A DNA stretch of 64,000 nucleotides from Takakia lepidozioides (Eukaryota > Streptophyta > Takakiopsida > Takakiales > Takakiaceae): contig CM060734.1 of assembly GCA_030704615.1 (NCBI GenBank), positions 18,662,001-18,726,000 on the forward strand. Direction: 5' to 3'. Position 1 is the stretch's first letter. Each line of letters begins with the position of its first letter. This document shows positions 56,417 through 64,000 of this stretch, one piece after another. A program made the translations under genes and the position numbers. The notes under the pieces were generated by a model that had not been told where the DNA came from, did no database searches, and was given only the letters and a program-made list of their open reading frames with translations.

Positions 56417-56884
56417 TCCTTTCTTTCCATTCATCTATCACTGCAGCAATGCAATGGATGTCTACATTATAGTTGATCCCTATCCAATTTCTTCGCCAAC
56501 ACACCAGCAACCACATTCGTTGTCCCAACACCTTCTCTTCCGTTGAGGTCATCTGGGATGTGTTCTGTTTTGTTTTGCGGTGCTTCTCTCTTTCTCCAAT
56601 CTGGTGACATTCTCGATCTGGAAGAGATCCACACACGTGTATAGAAATCCTTAACAATCCAAATGACCATCAAAATTTGAAGTTGGGGATGAGGCTTCAC
56701 GATATGATGGTCTCTTGGTTATTTAAGGGTTTCTGTACATAGGTGTGACTCTGTTCTAGGTCGAGAATGTCTCCAGAAGGAGGACATGGAGAAGCAACGC
56801 AATACAAAGCAGGAGACACCCCAGAAAGAATGACCAATTGACCAATTGACAACATCCTCTTGGTTGGTTTAAATTAGGAAAAAA

Positions 56885-57065
56885 TATATATATATGACGC
56901 CTCCCGAAGGGAGCGTAACTTATGGTGTCTCTTCACCACAAGGGCTACTGCCTTCCAGCTGAAAGGTGGACACCTTCATGACACACCAGACCGTGGTTTG
57001 AACGCACAACCACATCCAACGTGGTATGTGCCCATTACCACTGGGCTACATGCTGGTTGTCGGTT
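56885..57065 (-). mobile_element. tRNA-derived SINE, full-length candidate
   Basis: On the minus strand the head starts near 57060 with an A box TAGCCCAGTGGTAATGG (57048-57032) and a B box GCGTTCAAACC (57005-56995). A tRNA-unrelated body with CAGTAGCCCTTGTGGTGAAG follows, then a hairpin CTCCC-TTC-GGGAG (56913-56901) and a TA-rich end. Body copies occur at 33747-33825 and 62593-62690. It sits in the intron between exons b and c of the ParB-like gene. Confidence 0.65.
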
Positions 57066-58525
57066 TAAATCAGCAGTTGAAGATGTTGGTAGGAAGTTAG
57101 CTAGAAGTGTTTGAAGTGCTGGAGTTAGCTGGAAGTCAGCCGGAAGTGTTGGCTGAATGTGAAAGCTAGCAAAAGAGACCTCCTGTGGTAGTTAACTATA
57201 CTTGCTGGTATATGCAGGATTTCATGGTCGGAGCTCAAACCATTCTGGATGTGAAAAGCGACAAGGAGGCAATGCCACTTGTGTTCACCTCCGATCGGAC
57301 CTGGAATTACTGGACAAGAGTGTTCATAAGATGGGAGAAGGGCGAGCTCATTGACCCCAAAGGGAATATTCCCATGAAGGAGCAGCCAGCGCTCAAAAAA
57401 TCTAGCGTTGCTCGACTGCAGGGTTTGGACGACAGCCAGATTTGGAAGGTTGCCACCATGTTACTCAAGAACAAAGTGTCGATGCGTCATCCATACATTG
57501 GGACTGACCCCGATGTTCTGAGTCTCGAGGATTATTGCAAATACAAGAAGTTGAGGAGGCACATTATTGATGATATCATGGTCGGTTTTGGATTTAAGGA
57601 GCCGACGAAGGACAACCGACATCCATACACAAAGGCTGAATGGACCACCATCAAACATAAGTACGAAATCAACAAGGCCCAGTTTGTGCAGTTTAAGAAT
57701 GCTCTCGGGAACCCCTACCTTCACGCGAAAATGAAGGCAATGACGGGAAAGCAGAAGCAACCACTCCAATTTCTGAATTTAATTCAAGCCGTGAAAACGC
57801 TTGCAGAGACTCCCCGTGGTTCGCTGGATAGATTTTACAGTGTGTGCGAGATTGGAAACAAGGCTCGAGAGATTGGTACGGTGGCAATGTTCGCCACAAA
57901 AGCATTTGAAGTTGTTTCGCTCATCATGATCAGCACATTGAATGAGCATCCAGACAAGATCGAGCCTTGGACGGAGAATGAGCTCGCCGACCTCTACAAT
58001 GGATCAAGAAAAATCAGGACCAACGTATTCTGTGTCATCACGATACTGATAGCTCTCGTGAGCTGATAGCGTACATTCAATCCTCAAAGAGGAAATTCCT
58101 TATAGAGACTAGCTTCTACATTCCATCGAAGAGAGAGATTTTTTTTCAAGACAAGTAATTTTGAGACTCCAGTCGTTCATTTCCATTTCATTTTTCCGAT
58201 GGCAGAGGCGGAGTGGGATGACGTGGACGAGGTCGTGCGGAGGAGCATCACAGCCGACGATCGATACATCCCAAGAGTGCTACGTACAGAGGCGGAAGAA
58301 TCTGAAAATCCTCTGCAAAGTTGCTACTACAATAATGAGATCCGATCATCGGCCGTCGACCAGGTCCTTGAGACCTTCTGTCCGGAGGGCTCTTCCATTG
58401 TCAATGTGTATTGTGGCGGGATTGTCACATACTCGCTTATAGCAAGAACGTACAAACTCAACTCATAATTTTACTTATTGTAAACCCCCATTATTACCGT
58501 GCTAGGGACAGTAACAGATGATATA

Positions 58526-58589
58526 GGGAGATCTCCCATCCTCCATTGACGGGAGATCTCCCTTCCTAGCCATGACAGGAGACCTCCCG
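58526..58589. repeat. Palindrome sites 5-7
   Basis: GGGAGATCTCCC is perfect at 58526-58537 and again at 58551-58562 within GACGGGAGATCTCCCTTCC. A variant AGGAGACCTCCCG lies at 58577-58589. This triple cluster immediately precedes the tandem array. Confidence 0.85.
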
Positions 58590-58610
58590 TCCTCCTATTG
58601 ATCACAATAC

Positions 58611-60230
58611 TGATACCCAGATGATTAGAGGATTTTCCCGAGTGCGTCCGTATTCTTACAAAGTGATACACAAGACTTTCGGTAACACACTGGCGATGTT
58701 ATCGAAGATCTTGCGTATTACTCTGTAAGCATGGCAATGCACATACGGGAAGTACGTCTCTGCTTGTGAATGTTGTGTCATTGCTTCAAATGATGATGGG
58801 TTGAAAGTGTTTGTGGACAGAAGTCCATTGACGGGAGATCTCCCGTCGTCCGTTTGGCGGGAGACCTCCCGCCCTCTATTTATCATTCTTATCTACGTCT
58901 TAATAGGAACCTCCGGCAGTAACCTCCCGTCCTCCATTTGATAATTCATATCTCTGTTCTGAGATCAACATCGCGCAAGACTAGACTGGCACGAAATAGT
59001 ACTGATACCCAGATGATTACAAGCATTTATTCGAGGACTTTCCCGAGTGCTTCCGTATTCTTACAAAGTGATTAACAAGACTTTAGGTAACACACTGGCG
59101 ATATTATCTAAGATCTTGCAAATCACTCTGTAAGTATGGCAATGCACATGCAGGAAGTATGCCTCTGCTTCTGAATGCTATGTCATTGCTTCAAACGATG
59201 ATGGGTTGAAATTGTGTGTTGGCTTCGTCCAGTGACGGGAGATCTCCCTTTGTCCGTTTAGTGGGAGACCTCCGGCGGTAAATTAAGATAAATTTGGACA
59301 CTAGTGATACCCAGGATTAACCACATTCATTACGGGGATTTCAAGAGTGCCTGAACATACGTACCTTGTAAACCACAATACTTTATGCAACACTGGCAAT
59401 GTTGGATAAGATCTTGTGGTAAACTTGATAAGTATGGCCACACAGAAAACTTGAAGTAATTCCCAGATTGTGAGAGCTCTGATATTGCTTCAGATGATGT
59501 GTTGAAAGTGTGCGTACAAAGTCACCATATTTTCAAGCGATTTTTCGACCTCCTTTGATGGGAGACCTCCCTTCCTTCTTTGACCAGGTTCATCTGTGTC
59601 TTTCACTGTATCCAGTCGTAGAATTTGGATCATTGAAACCTTTCTCCTTTCCGGTCCATTGACCATTCGAGTATTTCAAGATGAACCTCGAGGAGGACGT
59701 GGCTGGCACGACACGCTACTGATACCCAACTGATTAGTAACATTCATGACGGGACATTTGGAGATCAAACTTACCATGTAAACCACAAGACTTTGTGTAA
59801 CATTGGCAATGTTATATAAGATCTTGTGGTTTACTTGATAAGTATGACAAGCCATAATCTTGAAGTAATTCCCAGATTGATTCATTGATGATGGGTTGAA
59901 TGTGTGAGCTGGAAGATTTCCATTGACGGGAGATCTCCCGTCCTTCATTTGATGGGAGACCTCCCGCCCTCCCTTTCACTATCCTTATTTGAGTCTTACG
60001 ATAGATGTCCGGCGAGGCGCACTACCAGATGATTAGCCAGATTCATTCTGAGTGCATGCGCATTCCTACAATGTGATACACAAGACTTTAGGTTAAAAAA
60101 AATGGCGATGTTATCTAAGATCTTGTGGATCAATTTGTGGGCATGGCCATGCTTAGTCTCTGATAATGAGTCCTTTGTTATTGCTTCAAATGATGGGTTT
60201 AATGTGTGAGATGGAATGTATGTACGTACT
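58611..60230. repeat. Five-unit tandem array carrying paired palindromes
   Basis: Units start with (TGATACCC)AGATGATTAG-like sequence near 58611, 59002, 59301, 59718 and 60017, with spacing alternating about 391, 299, 417 and 299. Each has TTACAAAGTGAT or TGTAAACCACAA, ACACTGGC(A/G)ATGTTAT, AAGATCTTG, ATGGCAATGCACAT or similar, and ATGATGGGTTGAA. Units 1-4 end with palindromes: 58831-58846 with 58857-58872, 59237-59248 with 59263-59273, 59560-59571 alone, and 59926-59941 with 59954-59966. Where paired, the first has the centre GATC and the second GACC. No ORF. Confidence 0.8.
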
Positions 60231-60275
60231 TATGTGAGATGGAATATTTACAAGGATGTTGTTCCAAATTATATT

Positions 60276-60595
60276 GATTTTTGCCAAGGGCATTCATCAG
60301 CCGGGCATGGCAATGGATTGCGAGACTCGAAGTCGGGTTTGTTTTTGGAGATGGTGCGGGTTTTGCGCCACTTACAGCTTCATCAAGCTGTATCTCCAGC
60401 ATACATCTTGGAGAATGTGCCACTGATGGGCGATTATTGGGCCAGGGTGATGGCCAGTGTGCATCAAGTCCGGTCGTGGCTTGGGTCAGCAGTGTTGCTG
60501 GATGCAGCTGCAGTGGGGTCACGGGCTCATCGTCCACGGCTATGGTGGATTAACTTGATGCCACCTGTACATTTGATGGGGTGCAGCGGCCAACA
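60276..60595 (+). pseudogene. C-5 cytosine DNA methyltransferase fragment
   Basis: A frame within 60216-60659 reads FCQGHSSAGHGNGLRDSKSG (motif IV Cys-Gln, with F where Pro-Cys usually has Pro), FLEMVRVLRHLQL, YILENVPLMGDYW (motif VI ENV) and AVLLDAAAVGSRAHRPRLWW (motif VIII-like Arg/Arg). The order and spacing are those of C-5 cytosine methyltransferases. Motifs I and IX-X and a target-recognition domain are absent. It ends near a chromovirus LTR fragment. Cytosine methyltransferases have been captured by some eukaryotic retrotransposons, so a mobile origin is possible but not shown here. Confidence 0.7.
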
Positions 60596-60619
60596 CACCT
60601 CACATGTCGCGCACCTCAC

Positions 60620-60676
60620 TTCGGTAAACTCCCCTTCAAGTCATAGTTACTTGCTTTGATGGCCCGCCCCTATTCT
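60620..60676 (-). repeat. Chromovirus LTR end, 57-bp fragment
   Basis: Begins at the TGTCGCGCACCTCACTTCGG word after CCTCACA and matches the first ~57 bases of the reverse-complemented LTR at 62714, then diverges at TTTGATGG. Coordinates are approximate by up to about 15 bases. Confidence 0.65.
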
Positions 60677-61561
60677 TTTTTATTATGTAATGCAAAGTCC
60701 GAATTTTGCAACATAATAATTAATTTCTTTGTGAAATCAAGTGAAATCTTTTAAATTCAATTAAAGACATATTTAATTATTTAATGGTTATTTTAATTTT
60801 AATTTTAATTATCTATATCCGGGTTGATAACCGGCTGGTATTAGATTGGAATACCCACCCTATTGATATCCGTCTGCAAATCAAAAATCATACTACTATT
60901 GAGAACCGGCGGGTATTAAAATTAAAAGCAGTCCCTTTTAGTTGTGTGGTTTCCCGCTATTTCGACTTAAAGCTCTTTCCCCCCACTCTCCTCTTTCTTT
61001 TGTTCAGTCTCTTTTCTCCTCGTTTTTTTCCAGCAAGCTTTAGTCTCTGTTTTGGTTTAGCTCGTTCCTTCATTTCTTGCATCTTGGCAATATGGCTTTT
61101 GGAAACAAATCTCAGTTTAAGGACTCTAGGGAGGCTCGTTTTCCCAGGGGGGCACAGCTGCCTCGCACGAGGCGCCCTCAACCCTCTTCTGGCACGGGGT
61201 TTTATCTTGCGCATCTGGCCCACTCCAGAACTTTCTCGGCTACTGGTGCAATAAGGATTCCTCCTCCCCCCTCCCTTCTCCTTCAACCCTCTCTCTCCCC
61301 CCCAAACTCTCCTCAAAATCCCAAGGTTAAACTCGCCACTTTTGGAGGCTCAGATGGCGCCCCTACCAGGGGATGATTGGATGGAAAAAACACAGATGAA
61401 CCAGGATATTCTGGATCAGGATTATCCTATGATCGCTATAGATATCCCGGATCCGCAAAAAAGGTGGCTGCAATGGAAGAGTTTGGCATCTTGATACACT
61501 TCCCTGGGAAAAAAGTGGACAGGCTTTTGTGCGTGACTGGGCCATACGACATTTGGGGGGC
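60677..61561. other. AT-rich spacer then unrecognised gag-like frames
   Basis: 60700-60960 is AT-rich. Plus-strand frames at 61077-61376 and 61377-61560 (FGNKSQFKDSREARFPRGAQ; GILIHFPGKKVDRLLCVTGP) and the alternative frame with QDYPMIAIDIPDPQKRWLQW resemble the start of a retroelement gag or ORF1 broken by frameshifts. They are cut at 61562 by an LTR. Confidence 0.35.
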
Positions 61562-62348
61562 TGTCGTGCGCATATATATCACTACACAACTACATCGCTG
61601 TCCAAAACCACACAACACATGTGCACACCAAACACTAGTCCGTCACTAGTGCACCACTAGGCTGCCACTAGTCCAGCCACTAGTCCAGCCACTAGTGCAA
61701 CCACTAGGCTGCCACTAGTCCACCACTAGTCCTGCCACTAGTGCAACCACTAGTCCACCACTAGCGCAGCCACTAGTCCACCACTAGTCCACCACTAGGT
61801 TGCTACTAGTCCATCACAATGATAAATAAGAAGGATACAAGCTCACATGTCTCACACAAACTGATGCATGTATAAATCATCACTCAAATACAAGTCGAGC
61901 CAAGTGCATCCCATGCCATGGGGAATCCACACTACGGCGCCATAGCTAGACGCGGTGAGGCTCAACTCGAGAAAGATGAGCCCACCGCGATCTGCCGTGA
62001 AGATAACCACGTTAGGTGCCCAAACATACATTGGTCCTTGGATTGACACTTGGGTCAATCCCAAATATCAATATATCAAAACTAACTATATCCTAGCTAG
62101 TTTCACACTAGTGGTAAAATAACTTGACAGTTGTCGTGCGCATACATATCGCTACACAACTACATCGCTGTCCAAAACCACACAGCACATGTGCACACCA
62201 AACACTAGTCTATCACTAGTCCGCTACTAGTGCATCACTAGGCTGCCACTAGTCCACCACTAGCCACTAGTGCAACCACTAGGCTGCCACTAGTCCTGCC
62301 ACTAGTGCAACCACTAGTCCACCACTAGGCTGCCACTAGTCCATCACA
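61562..62348 (-). repeat. LTR of PHD-integrase gypsy-like family, copy 3
   Basis: Minus-strand unit from TGTGATGG (62348) to GCACGACA (61562), 787 bp. Its end direct repeats are long (61562-61818 and 62132-62348) because each includes a CCACTAGT minisatellite. CTAGGGGGCGAT just upstream (62349-62360) is the likely polypurine tract. The internal 61850-62130 part aligns with that of 34915-35509 (GTCGAGCCA, GGCTCAACT, GAGAAAGATGAG, CGTGAAGATAA). Confidence 0.65.
61640..61815. repeat. CCACTAGT minisatellite (first of two blocks)
   Basis: Units of 11-13 bases such as CCACTAGTCCAG, CCACTAGTGCAA and CCACTAGGCTG. A second block lies at 62205-62345 within the other LTR-end repeat and differs in unit number and order. 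Confidence 0.8.
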
Positions 62349-62590
62349 ATCGCCCCCTAGCTGGTGCTTAGGTCGCTCTAAGTCCAAGTAGCCACAAGAT
62401 GTGATAGTGGCCACCACTGTCCATACCACACTCAACTCGGTAGATCAAGAGGCCGGGTGCAAGAGTTGCCCCACCGTTAGTCATCGTCTTGCAACCTGTG
62501 AACTTGAGCCTGGGATCTCGTGTATTGACTCCGATGAACTTGGCCCCCCATATCTTGTTAGCTGCCACTAGTCATATCCAGAAGGCAGGC
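62349..62590 (-). pseudogene. 3' coding tail of the PHD-integrase element, copy 3
   Basis: The minus-strand frame 62568-62368 reads ANKIWGAKFIG, then RLKFTGCKTMTNGGATLAPG and LLIYRVE. It aligns with the frame past the PHD finger at 35767-35620 (KANKKRKAQLLGD, LKFTDCKTATNDGATLVPG). Conservation of the peptide in two diverged copies indicates that this tail was translated. The PHD finger itself is not present at this locus. Confidence 0.6.
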
Positions 62591-62592
62591 AC

Positions 62593-62690
62593 GCAGTAGC
62601 CCTTCTGGGTCAAGTGACACCATAAGTTACGCTTGCTTCGGCAACGCGTCCACATTTATATATATATATATATATATTTTAGCATATCCA
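62593..62690 (+). mobile_element. SINE 3' body fragment with (TA)n tail
   Basis: CAGTAGCCCTTCTGGGTCAA, GACACCATAAGTTACGC, then hairpin TTGC-TTCG-GCAA (62633-62644) and a (TA)n run. Same family as 56885-57065. Confidence 0.6.
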
Positions 62691-62713
62691 CTGCCACAAT
62701 TACGCACATGGTC

Positions 62714-63439
62714 TGTCGCGCACCTCACTTCGGTAAACTCCCCTTCAAGTCATAGTTACTCGTTTTGATGCGCGCGCCTAACTCCCAAACCGGTCGCCGG
62801 GCCAACTCGGAGCTTCGGCTACTCACTGGGGCATAATGGTCCTCCTCACACTCCCACTCGACCCTCGACCTGTCGGGTTCAGTGGAAATTCCCTTTGGTA
62901 GATGGCAGTCCAGAATAGCTCCCCACACCTTGGTCGCTTTTCGGTTTGTATGCTTACTCACTAGTTTTTGGTCACCAACGGGCTTGCACCGTTCTCGGGG
63001 TTACTACTCCCTATATATACTTCTGTAGGTGTCCGCGGGGGTTCCACAAGTAGCCAAGTCCAAATCTGGTGCACCACCACTTAGACCCTCGATTGTCTCA
63101 GTGGTGAGCCGCGGTGAGTATTGGCCCACCCACCACGGCCCCAATGGACCGTGGTGAGTCCCAAGTCTCCCCACGACTCCCACCACAAGGCCTCAGCCTC
63201 ATGGTGAGTCTTATGCCACCCCCACTACGACTCCCTACGCTACCACCACCCCTCGTGGAGCCCCCATCACCGCCACCCGGTTTGCAGGGCTCCACCTAGT
63301 GAGCGCCACCGCCTCCTTGAGTGCCTTCAGCACTCAAGGGTGCTTCAGCCCCCTTTCCTATTTGCTGCCACTGTCCCCACAATAGGGGCAGCCCCTCTTG
63401 TGTCCCGACCTCCCCGCCCTCAAGGCAAAGGGCTTGACA
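62714..63439 (-). repeat. Chromovirus-family LTR, probably solo
   Basis: The reverse complement matches the 40376-41078 LTR along its length, starting TGTCGCGCACC here and ending GGGCTTGACA (the LTR start TGTCAAGCC on the minus strand). 726 bp. No PBS lies left of it and no clear purine tract right of it. The 5-base flanks do not match, so a simple solo-LTR origin is not confirmed. An 18-base piece left of it (CACAATTACGCACATGGTC) equals part of the integrase-PHD frame at 35983-36001. Confidence 0.8.
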
Positions 63440-64000
63440 CACACCCCTACCAATGAGGAGTCGATGTCCTCATCGACTTGTCCCTTTTTGTGGAAACTAA
63501 CATCCAAGTTGTGGTGTCCAACATCATGGAGTTTGTTTCCGCACCATGGCGTCCCATGACAAAGAACCAAACCCCCACTTGACTCTATTCTCCACCAGCT
63601 AGGTCGGCCGACTTCCTCCGAGTCCCGGCCAAGGGTGGAGCATCTCAAGCTCCACCCAATGCACTCTTCTTGACCCACTTCAAGGCCAAGGAACGATCCT
63701 CCCCGAGGATCGAATTGCCTTACTGCAACAACATTGCTTGCGACCGCTCATGATGCCGCTTTTTGGCATCACCTTGAACCCTTTTTGACTAGGAGGATAA
63801 CCTTGAACCAACCGTGCGCCCCAATCACTACAATTGGGTCTGCCTTGGAATGCTGGCCTGAGGTACGGGAACACGCCGAAGCCGCACTACGACTTCGTCC
63901 CGAGGCTACACGATTATAGTACGTGAACAGAAGCACGTAGCTTCCACGTTAGCCCGCACTACAAGGCAACCCCCTCGGTAGCGCAATTATAGTATGCGCA
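63440..64000. other. Unassigned end of window
   Basis: Minus-strand frames of 106 codons (63678-63358) and 64 codons have no recognised domain; part overlaps the LTR. Could be the internal start of a retroelement continuing outside the window. Confidence 0.3.

Larger units (their letters stand above)
55001..58468 (+). pseudogene. Decayed multi-exon gene with ParB/sulfiredoxin-like motif and possible methyltransferase-like end
   Basis: Exon a 55001-56013 encodes SITVMSVDIAGSFIYPHLEG, YELKRSIDYLGY, a Lys/Asp/Glu-rich linker (KKKPKKARKPKEGNGDDDEE), then FLAPQHMAYRPL, LEIKSRLVAYNLIA and MPVYLLPR to FIIGGQHTLMAAQ. The last part has the order and GG.HT..A signature of the ParB/Srx N-terminal fold. 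Exon b is 56144-56389 (ELVGDPALSNDVLIKSLRTW, EKVRHCRKYYNCKERPQKYD). Exon c is 57218-58158 (TWNYWTRVFIRWEKGELI onward). A last piece at 58199-58468 has QVLETFCPEGSSIVNVYCGG, which could be a SAM-binding motif I. Breaks: frameshifts near 55145, 56285 and 58000; TAG at 55435 and TAA at 55873, both in frame. Function unknown; ParB-like folds bind or cut DNA or use nucleotides. I infer a mobile or domesticated gene. Confidence 0.5.

Overview
The window is nuclear DNA from a streptophyte, most likely a large-genome land plant outside the seed plants. This rests on spliceosomal GT-AG introns, a telo-box upstream of a ribosome-biogenesis gene, a PLS-type PPR pseudogene array, a chromovirus with a plant-type initiator-Met primer-binding site, and many nested retroelements. 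Species cannot be named from sequence alone. Ordinary genes are few, and at least two thirds of the window is repeat or decayed transposon.

Layout: 1-3.1 kb holds the C-terminal exons of a UTP21/WDR36-like rRNA-processing protein. At 4.7-5.3 kb lies the decayed 5' end of a second UTP21-like copy. A ~550-bp repeat follows each of the two pieces. At 8.8-10.4 kb (minus) is an intronless gene for a plant protein of unknown function. It is divergent from a three-exon vacuolar iron transporter (VIT/CCC1) gene at 11.7-17.4 kb, whose second intron contains two head-to-tail LINE fragments. From 17.4 to 31 kb there is no convincing intact gene: degenerate tandem repeats, a tRNA-like inverted pair, a C-rich module array, homopolymer-rich DNA and one broken exon of a GBA2-type glucosylceramidase. 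At 31.7-32.5 kb is a threefold tandem PPR pseudogene.

From 34.9 to 54.7 kb retroelements are stacked. They include the 3' end of a Ty3/gypsy-like element whose integrase carries a C-terminal PHD finger, a ~700-codon retroelement ORF with one stop, a minus-strand gypsy (gag, protease, integrase) split by a plus-strand chromovirus (5' LTR, PBS, gag-pol, chromodomain, no 3' LTR), a SWIM-domain transposase and another LINE tail.

From 54.8 to 60.6 kb is the strangest segment. A decayed multi-exon gene with a ParB/sulfiredoxin-like motif and a possible methyltransferase-like end is surrounded and interrupted by about 14 copies of the palindrome GGGAGATCTCCC or close variants. A five-unit tandem array carrying the palindromes follows, then a fragment of a C-5 cytosine methyltransferase. 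The right end (61.5-63.4 kb) has another LTR of the PHD-element family and a chromovirus LTR.

The working host genes appear unrelated to each other (rRNA processing, iron storage, unknown). Only UTP21 and VIT have reading frames that stay consistent across several splice junctions.
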